Shown: positions 44,097-52,944 of the stretch, in pieces
How positions within the stretch are numbered: position 1 is the stretch's first letter
Layout: each line of letters opens with the position of its first letter
Source: Opitutia bacterium
Lineage (GTDB): Bacteria; Verrucomicrobiota; Verrucomicrobiia; Opitutales; Opitutaceae
Reading direction: 5' to 3'
Length of the DNA stretch: 64,000 nt
Assembly (NCBI GenBank): GCA_016217545.1
Contig: JACRHT010000016.1
Coordinates: 558,001-622,000, forward strand
The notes under the pieces: model-generated
What the model saw: the letters and a program-made list of their open reading frames with translations, nothing else
Database searches by the model: none
Told to the model about the DNA's origin: nothing
Program-made: the position numbers and the translations under genes

Positions 44097-46441
44097 GACG
44101 AAGAAATCGATTCCGCGGCGAGATCCGGCGCGCCGGCGCTGGCTGTTCCACCGCGCTGCACCGTGCGCCTCGCTCCGGCGGGCAACTTCACGGTTTCCTC
44201 GGCCACGACGATCACCGGCACGCCCCGATTCCCGTCGGCCGCCGTGATCGTGACCGCTTGCGGTTCGATCCGGACGCGGAATCGGTCACCGCGATATTCG
44301 AGGCCGAACTCCATCGCCCGCCATTGGCACGGCAATCGCGGATCGATCGTGAGCTGATTCTCGTCCGCGCGCACGCCGCCGAAGCCGAGCACGGCGGTCA
44401 TCCAGGCGCCGCCGTTTGCGGCGGGATGCGAACCGCCCATGAAAATCGTGCCGACGTAGACCTTGTAGGCCGCCTTCAGATCGATCGTGGCCGTCTTGAG
44501 GAAATAGCGGTAAGCCGACTCGGTGTCGCCGAACTCCGTCGCGACGAGCGCATACGCACACGCGCTCAAGCTCGAGCCGTGCTCCGTGCGTGGCTCGTAA
44601 TAGGCCCAATTCGCGCGCTTCACTTCCGTCGAGTAGCGCGCCTTGAACAGGTTCAGCATCATCACGACGTCGGCCTGCTTGATGACCTTCGTCGGCACAG
44701 CGAGTCCCTGCCCCGCGCCGAGGTATTCGTGCGGATGCACCATCTTCGCCTTCAGCTCGTCGATCGAGGCATCGCGCAGCTTGAAGTAGCCGTCAAACTG
44801 CTCGATCACGCCCGTCGTCGGATCCGGCGCGGGCACAAACAGCCGCGCTGCGGCGTCGGCGAACGCCGGCAACTCGCGCTCGATGTCGAGCTTGGCCAGC
44901 AACGCCACGAGTTCTTCCGGACAGCGCTGACGCAGGTGATCCACGACCGCGAGCGCGATCTCGAACGTCTCGCGCACGACTACGTTCGTGAACGCGTTGT
45001 TGTTGATGCGCTCGTGGTATTCGTCGGGCCCGATGACATCGAGGATCTCGTAGCGCGCGCGGTCCTTCTTGAAGTGGGCATACGAGTAGTAGAACCGCGC
45101 GCATTCGAGGATCACCTCGGCGCCGCCCTCGCGCAGCAGCGTGTCGTCGCCGGTGATTTTGAAATACTGCCACAGCGCGATCGCGACGTCGCCGCTGATG
45201 TGGACCTGCTTGTCGCGGAAGTGCGTGCGCAACTCGCGGCCCGTGATCGGATCGCCGATGTTGAAATACGTGCAGGCGTCGTCGCCGGTGTCCTGGCTTT
45301 CCCACGCGTAGAAGGCCCCGCGATAGCCCGGCCCCTCCGTCGCCGCCTTCCGGCGCGCGCCATCGAGCGTCTTGATGCGATAGCGCAGCAACTCGACCGC
45401 CTTCTCCGGATACGTGTGGAGGAAGAACGGAAACATGAACATCTCCGTGTCCCAGAAAATCGCGCCCTTGTAGACCTGCCCCGACAGCGCGCGCGCCGGG
45501 ATCGAATTCGCGCTGCCCGCGACCGGCGCGACCATCAGCAGTTGCAGCAGACTGTAACGCAGCGCGAGCTGCGCCTCGTCGTCGCCTTCGATCAACACAT
45601 CGCAACGCGCCCACCGCTGCGCCCATTCCGCGTCGTGCCGTGCGAGGCAGGCAGCGAAGCCGAGGTCTCGCGCGCGCTTCACCGCTTCGATCGCGGCCAA
45701 TGCGAGCGGCGCATTGACGCGATCGTTATCCGTGAAGACCGCGAAATATTTCGCGAACGTCACCGGCACGCCGGGCTGCAGCGCCCGACGCGCGATGCGC
45801 AGAAGGCGACTGCTCGAATCCGCATGTTCATCCGCGACCAGTCCCCCGCCGACGGCCTCGGCGACCACAACGTGCTTTCCCGCCTCGTGGGTCCGTCCCT
45901 GCACGCAGAACACGCCTTCGGAGACCGAGGCCGCGAGTTCGCGCAAATGCGGGCCGTTCAGATCCCAGATTTGGTAGTCGATGCCCGTTCGGATCGTGAG
46001 TTCGGCGGCTTGGTCGCACTCGACCGAGAATTCGACCACGCCGAGGTTCGGCTCGACCGCGCTCAGGAAGCGGCGCGAGCGGATCGCCACCGACTTTCCG
46101 GCGACAGCGAAACGCGTCTCGCGCTCAAAGCACGCATTGGCGAAGTGCAGCGTTTGCCGATGTTGCGTCACCGTCGTGTCGAGCGCCGAGAGTTCGACGC
46201 CGTCGATCGCCACCTTCGTGTAGGCACCGTTCGGGGCATTGACCGGCTCGCGCCACGCCGAGCCGACCTGGTCGAACAGGCCGGCGAGCGTGATGCCGAC
46301 GGCCTCGTCCGCCCCGAACTCGTCCAACGTGCCGCGATAGCCCATGTAGCCATTCGCGATCTGATAGACGTTGCCCCGCCGCATCAGGCTTTCCTTGCTG
46401 CCGGCGCACTCGGTGGTGCTGACTTCCCAAAGGTGTTTCAT
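44093..46441 (-). CDS. GH65 disaccharide phosphorylase
   Basis: The 782-residue protein is a full-length GH65 enzyme. It has the catalytic acid E474 in DVIGPDEYHE, the FWDTEMFMFPFFLHTYP core, HGSSLSACAYA for phosphate binding and the N-terminal sandwich with TGIDYQIWDLNGPHL. Family members split maltose, kojibiose, nigerose or trehalose with phosphate to give beta-glucose-1-phosphate. The neighbouring beta-phosphoglucomutase-type gene fits this product. No signal peptide is present, so it acts in the cytoplasm on imported disaccharide. Which disaccharide cannot be read from sequence, but a GH87-like partner would favour an alpha-1,3 link. Confidence 0.9.
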   Translation of the reverse strand: MKHLWEVSTTECAGSKESLMRRGNVYQIANGYMGYRGTLDEFGADEAVGITLAGLFDQVGSAWREPVNAPNGAYTKVAIDGVELSALDTTVTQHRQTLHFANACFERETRFAVAGKSVAIRSRRFLSAVEPNLGVVEFSVECDQAAELTIRTGIDYQIWDLNGPHLRELAASVSEGVFCVQGRTHEAGKHVVVAEAVGGGLVADEHADSSSRLLRIARRALQPGVPVTFAKYFAVFTDNDRVNAPLALAAIEAVKRARDLGFAACLARHDAEWAQRWARCDVLIEGDDEAQLALRYSLLQLLMVAPVAGSANSIPARALSGQVYKGAIFWDTEMFMFPFFLHTYPEKAVELLRYRIKTLDGARRKAATEGPGYRGAFYAWESQDTGDDACTYFNIGDPITGRELRTHFRDKQVHISGDVAIALWQYFKITGDDTLLREGGAEVILECARFYYSYAHFKKDRARYEILDVIGPDEYHERINNNAFTNVVVRETFEIALAVVDHLRQRCPEELVALLAKLDIERELPAFADAAARLFVPAPDPTTGVIEQFDGYFKLRDASIDELKAKMVHPHEYLGAGQGLAVPTKVIKQADVVMMLNLFKARYSTEVKRANWAYYEPRTEHGSSLSACAYALVATEFGDTESAYRYFLKTATIDLKAAYKVYVGTIFMGGSHPAANGGAWMTAVLGFGGVRADENQLTIDPRLPCQWRAMEFGLEYRGDRFRVRIEPQAVTITAADGNRGVPVIVVAEETVKLPAGARRTVQRGGTASAGAPDLAAESISSS

Positions 46442-46447
46442 TCGAAA

Positions 46448-47962
46448 TTACGTGGGCCGCGCCTCGTCGCGCACCCGCAGCGACAGCGCCGCCGCCACGA
46501 TCATCGAGATGCCGCCGAGCAGCAGCGCGTGGATCGCGTGCCCGTGGAAAACGGTGCGCACGAGCAGGCCGAGCACCGCCGCCGCGAGAATCTGCGGGAT
46601 GACGATGAAGAAATTGAACATGCCCATGTAGACGCCCATTTTCCGGTAGGGCACGACGCTGCTGAGGATCGCGTAAGGCAGCGTGAGCAGGCTCGCCCAG
46701 CCCACGCCGAGGCCGATCATTGAGACGATCAGCAGCTTCGGCTCGGCGAAGAAATACATCGAGCCCAGCCCGAGGCCGCCGACGGCGAGGCACAGCGCGT
46801 GCGTGCGAACGCGGCTCAGGCGCCGCGCGAGCGGCGGCAGCAGGAACGCTGCGAGCGCGGCCACGCCGTTATAGACGGCCATCAGCACGCCGACCCAGTT
46901 CGCGCCGGCATTGTAGGCCGCCGTCTTCGGATCGGAACTGCCGAAGTGATACTCCGTCACCGCGGCCGTCGCGTAGATGAAGAACGCAAACAGCGCGAAC
47001 CACGTGAACATCTGCGCGAGCGCCAGCTGCCGCATCGAGGCCGGCATGTTGTTCACGTCGTGGATGAGTTCCACGAGGCCGCGCTTCTTGCCGGCGGCGT
47101 AACGCCAGCCGGTCACCACTTGCAGCAACCCGTAGAAGATCGCTCCGCAGGAGAGAATGTAGAGGCCCTTGTCCCAGCTGAGCGCCACAATGAGCGCAGT
47201 AAAGACGACGCCCACCAGCGCGACCGCGCCGCCGAAGCGATAGTAGCGCGCGGGATCGAGCACGACGCCGTCCTCGCTGCCGCCCGCGGCGGCCTCCGGC
47301 TCGCCGTGAAACGCGCGCTGCTGTTCCGGCGAATACTCCTGCACCTTGAACACCGTCCACAGCACCGCGGCGAGATAGACGACACCGCCGAGGCCGAACG
47401 ACCATTTCACGGAGTCCGGCACGTGGCCTTCCGGCGCGGTGTTCGCCACCTGAAAGACGTTCGTGAGCAGATACGGCATCAGCGAGCCGACAACCGAGCT
47501 CGCGCCGATGAAGAAGGTCTGCACCGCGAAGCCCATCGTGCGCTGCTCGTCCGGCAACATGTCGCCCACGAACGCGCGCATCGGCTCCATCGTGATGTTG
47601 ATCGCGGCATCCATGATCCAGAGCATGCCCGCCGCGAACCACAGCGCGGGCGAGTTCGGCACCACCAGCAGCGCGGCGGAGGCGCACAGCGCACCGATGA
47701 GAAAATACGGTTTGCGGCGGCCGAGCCGGTTCCAGGTCTTGTCGCTCAGGTAGCCGACGATCGGCTGCACGAGCAGGCCCGTGACGGGTCCAGCGATCCA
47801 GAGAATCGGAATCTCGTCCACCTTCGCGCCGAGCGTCTCGAAGATTCGGCTGATGTTCGCGTTCTGCAGCGCGAAGCCGAACTGGATGCCGACGTAGCCG
47901 AAGCTCATGTTCCAGAGCTGCCAGAAACTCAGACGGGGTTTGGGGATCAGGGAGGAAGACAT
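46448..47962 (-). CDS. MFS sugar symporter (SLC45/GPH-like)
   Basis: The 504-residue protein has twelve predicted hydrophobic spans and the GRRKPYFLIGALCASAALL signature in the first cytoplasmic loop, with QPIVGYLSDKTWNRLGRR as the MFS motif. It belongs with the sucrose/maltose-type symporters, so disaccharide uptake across the inner membrane is likely. I use ATG 47962 with an upstream AGAGG; the GTG at 47980 is less likely. The gene follows pgmB by 14 bases and precedes the GH65 gene by six. Confidence 0.88.
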   Translation of the reverse strand: MSSSLIPKPRLSFWQLWNMSFGYVGIQFGFALQNANISRIFETLGAKVDEIPILWIAGPVTGLLVQPIVGYLSDKTWNRLGRRKPYFLIGALCASAALLVVPNSPALWFAAGMLWIMDAAINITMEPMRAFVGDMLPDEQRTMGFAVQTFFIGASSVVGSLMPYLLTNVFQVANTAPEGHVPDSVKWSFGLGGVVYLAAVLWTVFKVQEYSPEQQRAFHGEPEAAAGGSEDGVVLDPARYYRFGGAVALVGVVFTALIVALSWDKGLYILSCGAIFYGLLQVVTGWRYAAGKKRGLVELIHDVNNMPASMRQLALAQMFTWFALFAFFIYATAAVTEYHFGSSDPKTAAYNAGANWVGVLMAVYNGVAALAAFLLPPLARRLSRVRTHALCLAVGGLGLGSMYFFAEPKLLIVSMIGLGVGWASLLTLPYAILSSVVPYRKMGVYMGMFNFFIVIPQILAAAVLGLLVRTVFHGHAIHALLLGGISMIVAAALSLRVRDEARPT

Positions 47963-47976
47963 AGCGCCTCTCATCT

Positions 47977-48810
47977 TCACGCGGCGGCTCGCTTAAGGCG
48001 AACCTGCGCGTTGATTTTTTCCAAATTCAGCTCGGCGAGATCCGCGACCACGACGTCGGCGCCCTGCTCGCGCAGTTCGCGGGCGTTGTAGTCGCGTGCG
48101 ACGCCGATCACGAGGGCGAAGCCGCCGTCGGCTCCCGCGCGCACGCCGGAGACGGCGTCCTCGAACACGATCGCGCGTGCGGGCGCGACGCCGAGAGTCG
48201 CGCCCGCGGTCACGAAGATATCCGGCGCCGGCTTGCCGCGGAGGCCAAGCCGAGCGGACACGAGGCCGTCGACCACCGTCGCGAAGAGCGGCGCGGTCTG
48301 GCTGTGCGCGAGAATCAACGCGGAATTACGGCTCGAGGTTGCGAGTCCGATCTTCACGCCGGCGTCCCGCAGTGACCGGATGAGCGCGACCGTGGATGGA
48401 TACACCCTCGCGCCGCTCGTCGCGACGAGGACGTTGAAGAGCTCGTTCTTGCGGTTGCCGAGCCCGCAGATGGTTTCGGCGCGAGGAGGATCGTCCGGCG
48501 AACCCAGCGGCAGGTCGATCCCGCGCGAGGCGAGGAACGATGCCACACCTTCGTAGCGCGGCTTGCCGTCCACGTAGGCGCGATAGTCTCGGCTGTGGGA
48601 GAACTCCTGGAATGGCGCACCGGTGCGCTCCGCCCGATGTCGCAGGAATTCATCGTACATCTGCTTCCACGCGGTCGAGTGGAGCGCCGCCGTGTCGGTG
48701 ACTACGCCGTCCATGTCGAAGATCGCCGCATCGAACGTGCGGGCGGAAACTTCGTTCGCGCGGGAGTCGCAGGGCGCGGAAGGTTGAGCGGATGGAAAGG
48801 GAGAATTCAC
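47977..48810 (-). CDS. pgmB: Beta-phosphoglucomutase-family HAD hydrolase
   Basis: The 277-residue protein has the HAD nucleophile motif FDMDGVVTDTAALHSTAWKQMYDEFL (split here as DMDGVVTDT then the cap), GLATSSRN for motif II, KPAPDIFV and VFEDAVSGVRAG. Paired with a GH65 gene it should turn beta-glucose-1-phosphate into glucose-6-phosphate. There is no ATG at the right position; GTG 48810 is the best start. The same frame continues up to 49053 across the end of the TonB receptor gene and is not coding there. Confidence 0.83.
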   Translation of the reverse strand: MNSPFPSAQPSAPCDSRANEVSARTFDAAIFDMDGVVTDTAALHSTAWKQMYDEFLRHRAERTGAPFQEFSHSRDYRAYVDGKPRYEGVASFLASRGIDLPLGSPDDPPRAETICGLGNRKNELFNVLVATSGARVYPSTVALIRSLRDAGVKIGLATSSRNSALILAHSQTAPLFATVVDGLVSARLGLRGKPAPDIFVTAGATLGVAPARAIVFEDAVSGVRAGADGGFALVIGVARDYNARELREQGADVVVADLAELNLEKINAQVRLKRAAA

Positions 48811-48973
48811 GAGGCGGAAGGGAAAAACCGGCGAGGCAGACGAACCCCGCCGGCGCTTGAGGGGAGCGGCGGCCCGCCGGTGCCTTCGCGGCGCGGCGGA
48901 CAAACGCTGCGGAATCGGTGTCACCGTTCCGAGTGGCGCGCGGCGCCCCCAAGCACCGCGCGCCCCCCCGGGA

Positions 48974-51900
48974 TCAGAACGTGAACGTGTTGGTGAGGGT
49001 GAAGGTCCGCGTCGGAGCGATGCGGTAAGCGGCCACCGTGCCGTCGGGCTCATACGTGATCGGAATGAGCTCCTTGCCGGAGAACGCGTCCTTCACGTTC
49101 AGCTGGACGTGCCAGTGGACCTTCTTGGAGATCCTCCGGTTGTAACCCACCCAGAGATCGACGTTCGTCTCGGACGGAGTCTTGAACGGGTTGGCGAGAT
49201 CATACTCGACGGTCGTCGGGTCGTTCGGGTTGCCGGTCGGACGGAAGCCGGCCGTCGCGTCGCTCTGATAGCGCACGCCGCCGCCGAAGTGCACGCCCTT
49301 GAGCGCGCCGGTCTCGAGCTCGTAGTTGGTGACGAGATTGACGCGCCACTCGCGCAGCTCGGGAACCGTGGTGCCTTCGACCAGCTGGGCGAGGCGCCAC
49401 TCGCTGCCCGGCGCGGCGACGAGACCTTCGCCATCGAACCAGTTCTTGCCGGCGGTCACGACGTCCTCGGTGCCCCAGTAGTGGTGGAGCTTGGAGACGC
49501 CGTCCTGAACCTTCAGCGCCGCGGCGACGAGGTTCATGAACTCGCGCATGTTCGCATTGCCGATGTTGGTGCGGCGGGCGTCGGTCTTGGAAGCGTTGAG
49601 CAGGACGCGCCAGTTCGGCTTCGGCTGCGCGGCTAGTTCGATTTCCCAACCCTTGGAGACGTTGTCCTCGGTGATGGCGAAGCCGGTCGGCACGCTGTAG
49701 GTGACCTCGTTCTTCGACGGGCCGAAGTCGCCGAAGGTGTCGATGCGCCAGGCCTTCCAGAAGCGCGGATCGACGGAGCGCTGGAACTTGCGCGTGTTAT
49801 CGAGGATCTTCTTCTCGGTCGCGGGCGACACGATCCACGCGCCGTCGTTCGAGAGCACTTCGCCCGGTTGCAGCGGACGATTGGCGAAGTAGTGGAAGTT
49901 GTAGCGCATCGGGTCGCCGCCCGAGTTGGTGTTGAAGATGTCGGTGTCGCTGCCGGTCGCGCCGGCGGCAGTGGCGTCGTAGCCCCACGGCTTGATGTTA
50001 TACTGGAAGACGTTCGCGAAGTTCTGCGTCAGCTGCATCCAGTTGCCGATCGAGGCGGCGTTGATCTGCGTGCTGGTCGCGTTGAAATTACTCGTCTCAT
50101 AGCGATTCACGCGCAGCGAGAAGCGGCCGTCCTTGGTCTCGAAACGGACACCGTAGTCGACCGTCTTGCCCGCGGGCGCGGCGAGCGATTCGCCGTAGAT
50201 GTCGACGCGGCTGGAGTCGGGTTTGAAGTTGGTGGAGCGGTTGTAGTAGACGCTCACGTTCACCGGCAGGCGCTCCAAGGTCTTCCGGAGCAGCGGCAGC
50301 TGATTCAGGTGCGCGACCAGGCTGTAGGACTTGGAGTCGACCTCGACGCGCTGGCCGATGGCCGGCAGATGATAGTAATCCGAACTCAGGTTCACCGCGC
50401 CGCGGTTTTTCGAGACGGGGAAATCATTCGGCGACATGTCGAACGCCCACGACTCCGCGGTGTCCTTGCGCCAGCCGATCGTGCCGACGAGCGAGTCGTC
50501 GAGCAACTTGCCCTGCCAGACGAAGACTTTCGATTCGGTCTCGGCCTTGCCGAGCGAGGCGCGCGTGGTGAGGCGGTCGCGATTGGCCGCCGAGGCGTCA
50601 GCGTCGACGATGTTGAACGGCGTGGTGCTCCAGCCGACGTAGTTGGCGGGATTCTCGGCTTGGGTCGAGTTGCGCGAGGGATTGCCGACCGGATAGAAGC
50701 CGTTTTCCCACGGCGCGGCCGGATTGACGTTCGAGTTCCAGGTCGAATTGAAATAGCGCATCGAGCCGCTGGCCATGGTGGTGTTGCCGCTGACGGACGG
50801 GAGATTCGCGCCGGCGAGCGGACGTCCGAGCAGCGAGTCGCCGAGGTAAACCACCTGCACGGGAATCAGTCCGCCATTGAAGCGCTGATCGGCGCGACCG
50901 GAGAGCGTGTAGAACGCATCGTCGAAGATGCCGTAGCGCTGCCAGGTGCGGGCGTCGGTCTCGACCGTGTCGCGGCCGACGAGGCCGGTGAGCGTGTGCT
51001 GGCCGAGGATGCGGCGCCAGAGGTTGTTGTCCTTCTCCGTGAAGTCGTGCTGCACGAACGCGGTGGCGCGGTAGGCCTCACGCTCCGAGAGGAGCGAACG
51101 GTTGCCGCCGGCGTTGTTAGAGGAGACGAAGGCGCGGCCGACGTTGGGATTCTTCGTGCCGTTCGAGTAGGGTTCGCCGTTGCCGAGGCCGGCATCCGGG
51201 GAACCGTCACCGTAGACCGCCATGGGATCGATCTGCAGGCGGACGTCGCCCGGGAGCAGCGCCTTCTGGCCGTTTTCGTAGCGCTCCTTCGAGTAGTCCA
51301 GCGAGATGCCGGCGCGATTGTGGAAATAGGTCTGCGTGAGGTTGACGTTGCCGACGTTGAAGTCCTGCCATTCGCGCTTCGTGTCGCCGTCGATAAGCTT
51401 GTTGTAGAAATCGAAGACCGACGGATCGGTGATCACCTTGTTCTTCCACAGGCCGGCCTTCGAATAGGGAGCGCCGGAGTTGATCGCCCATTGCGCCGTG
51501 CCTTGCAGCGAGACCCAGCCGTTGTCGGGCATGGCGGCGATGCCGCCGTCGACGCTGCCGTCGGCCCCGCGGCCGCCGGCGACGAACGCACCGATGATAT
51601 CGGTAGCCATCACGACTTGGCCGCTTCCGTTCATGAACACGGTCGGGCCCGCGCGACCGGACGGCGTAGCGAAGGTGCCGATGTAGGGCTGATAGGCGGG
51701 ATTCTTCGCGCCAGTGGCGGCGAGATTGACGCGAAATTGCCCGTGGTTCGGCCGGCCCGACAGATGGTCGAAGGCTTGGAACTGGTTATAGGTCGCCTGA
51801 TTCAGCGCGGTGAACCAGGGCGAGATCGCATCCGACGGCGGCAGCATGCGCGGGTTGTTGCTATCGATGCTGCCGGACTCGAAGTTGGCTTTGATCGAGG

Positions 51901-52759
51901 TGAGCAGGCCGTCGCGATTGAGCGCCGCCGGCTCGTAACGCAGGGCGGCGTAGATGCGCCGATCATCTGAAAACGCGGGTTCCTGCCGGAATTTTTCGTT
52001 CTGGTTCAACAGCGACAGGCGTAGGGACAGCTCCTTCGGGACGATCACTTGGTTGAGATCGGCCGTGCTGCGCACGGTGCCGTAGTTGTCGACGCCGACC
52101 TCGACCGAACCGAAGTTGCGGAATTGGGCCGTCTTCAATCCGGCGTTGATGATGCCGGCCGGGCTGCCCTGGCCGAAGAGGATCGAGTTCGCGCCGCGCT
52201 GCATGTCGACGCGCTCGACGTTGTAGGAATCCCACGGCACGTCGGAGCGGAAGAAGTCGCGGGTGTTGTCCGCTGCGGCGAGGCCGCGCACGCGCGTGTT
52301 GTCGTTCGGACGCAGCGTGTCCTCGTTGAGCTGCGCCGCGTCGCCGACGCCGGCGAAGTTGCCGCGCGTGCCGCCGACCTCGGTGCCAGTGGTGTATTGC
52401 AGCAGGGACTTGTTGTCCTTCGCGTTGACGTCACGGAGGAACTCCTTCGTCACCACTGTGACCGCGCTGCCGATGTCGCGCAGTTCGGTGTTGAGGCGGT
52501 TGCCGGCAAGCGACGTCGCGGCGGAGTAGCCGTCCTTGGCGTCGCTGGCCTTGACCTCGAACGGCGAGAGCAGGACCACCTGCTCATCGTCCTTCTTCGG
52601 AGCGTCCGGGGCGGCCGGGGCCGTCTGCGCCTGGAGGGCGGGCAGCGTGCTGAAAAGAGCGGCAACAAAGACCGGGAGGAATCGGGGCGACGCTTTCGCG
52701 GCCGGTCTGCAAGGAGAACTGAGGCTTGGGTTGGTGCGTAACAGGGTGGTCGATTTCAT
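48974..52759 (-). CDS. TonB-dependent outer-membrane receptor
   Basis: The 1261-residue protein has a signal peptide (FLPVFVAALFSTLPALQAQ), an N-terminal TonB-box-like VVLSPFEV, a plug domain (about 60-200: TELRDIGSAVTVVTKEFL, VRGLAAADNTRDFF, NSILFGQGSPAGIINAGLK) and a long beta-barrel ending in FTLTNTFTF. Proteins of this size and type are abundant in Opitutaceae and import oligosaccharides and other large solutes. It is the promoter-proximal gene of the alpha-glucan locus and has a LacI-type operator 98 bases upstream. No SusD-type lipoprotein gene is nearby. Confidence 0.9.
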   Translation of the reverse strand: MKSTTLLRTNPSLSSPCRPAAKASPRFLPVFVAALFSTLPALQAQTAPAAPDAPKKDDEQVVLLSPFEVKASDAKDGYSAATSLAGNRLNTELRDIGSAVTVVTKEFLRDVNAKDNKSLLQYTTGTEVGGTRGNFAGVGDAAQLNEDTLRPNDNTRVRGLAAADNTRDFFRSDVPWDSYNVERVDMQRGANSILFGQGSPAGIINAGLKTAQFRNFGSVEVGVDNYGTVRSTADLNQVIVPKELSLRLSLLNQNEKFRQEPAFSDDRRIYAALRYEPAALNRDGLLTSIKANFESGSIDSNNPRMLPPSDAISPWFTALNQATYNQFQAFDHLSGRPNHGQFRVNLAATGAKNPAYQPYIGTFATPSGRAGPTVFMNGSGQVVMATDIIGAFVAGGRGADGSVDGGIAAMPDNGWVSLQGTAQWAINSGAPYSKAGLWKNKVITDPSVFDFYNKLIDGDTKREWQDFNVGNVNLTQTYFHNRAGISLDYSKERYENGQKALLPGDVRLQIDPMAVYGDGSPDAGLGNGEPYSNGTKNPNVGRAFVSSNNAGGNRSLLSEREAYRATAFVQHDFTEKDNNLWRRILGQHTLTGLVGRDTVETDARTWQRYGIFDDAFYTLSGRADQRFNGGLIPVQVVYLGDSLLGRPLAGANLPSVSGNTTMASGSMRYFNSTWNSNVNPAAPWENGFYPVGNPSRNSTQAENPANYVGWSTTPFNIVDADASAANRDRLTTRASLGKAETESKVFVWQGKLLDDSLVGTIGWRKDTAESWAFDMSPNDFPVSKNRGAVNLSSDYYHLPAIGQRVEVDSKSYSLVAHLNQLPLLRKTLERLPVNVSVYYNRSTNFKPDSSRVDIYGESLAAPAGKTVDYGVRFETKDGRFSLRVNRYETSNFNATSTQINAASIGNWMQLTQNFANVFQYNIKPWGYDATAAGATGSDTDIFNTNSGGDPMRYNFHYFANRPLQPGEVLSNDGAWIVSPATEKKILDNTRKFQRSVDPRFWKAWRIDTFGDFGPSKNEVTYSVPTGFAITEDNVSKGWEIELAAQPKPNWRVLLNASKTDARRTNIGNANMREFMNLVAAALKVQDGVSKLHHYWGTEDVVTAGKNWFDGEGLVAAPGSEWRLAQLVEGTTVPELREWRVNLVTNYELETGALKGVHFGGGVRYQSDATAGFRPTGNPNDPTTVEYDLANPFKTPSETNVDLWVGYNRRISKKVHWHVQLNVKDAFSGKELIPITYEPDGTVAAYRIAPTRTFTLTNTFTF

Positions 52760-52944
52760 GGGGAGCTAACGCGGAACGCGACCTGGCATTGATGAGGGTT
52801 TCCAGTCGGTCGCCGCTGTTGATAGCGCGCCCGCCGTCGCGGGCTACGCTTCGCGCCTGCAAACGTTGCAGAGATGCCGCACTCCTCTGCGCGAGGAGAC
52901 ACAGCGTCCACCATGGAGGAAAGGCGAGCGCGCCCGCCTTTCGC
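52760..52944 (-). promoter_or_regulatory. Upstream region of the TonB receptor gene
   Basis: This region holds the start-proximal leader and a LacI-type operator (52857-52871), identical to the site before lacI. The operator lies 98-112 bases upstream of the ATG, compatible with a site near the promoter of a gene with a long leader. I cannot define -35 and -10 boxes with confidence in this GC-rich DNA. Confidence 0.6.
52857..52871 (-). promoter_or_regulatory. LacI-type operator upstream of the TonB receptor gene
   Basis: CTGCAAACGTTGCAG is the exact reverse complement of the operator at 42290-42304. Both are 6-3-6 palindromes. The exact match at the two ends of one locus argues for shared control by the LacI-family product. 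Confidence 0.82.

Noticed and set aside
42372-44357. 661-codon open frame opposite the glycanase gene
   Set aside because: Same reasoning: the opposite strand encodes a signal peptide and beta-helix motifs, while this frame has none.
44258-46723. 821-codon open frame opposite the GH65 gene
   Set aside because: It is antisense to a gene with intact catalytic motifs; the translation is a low-complexity Arg/Ala/His sequence.
49868-51970. 700-codon open frame opposite the TonB receptor gene
   Set aside because: It is fully antisense to a well-supported receptor. Its protein is Arg- and Val-rich without domains, as expected for shadow frames in GC-rich DNA.
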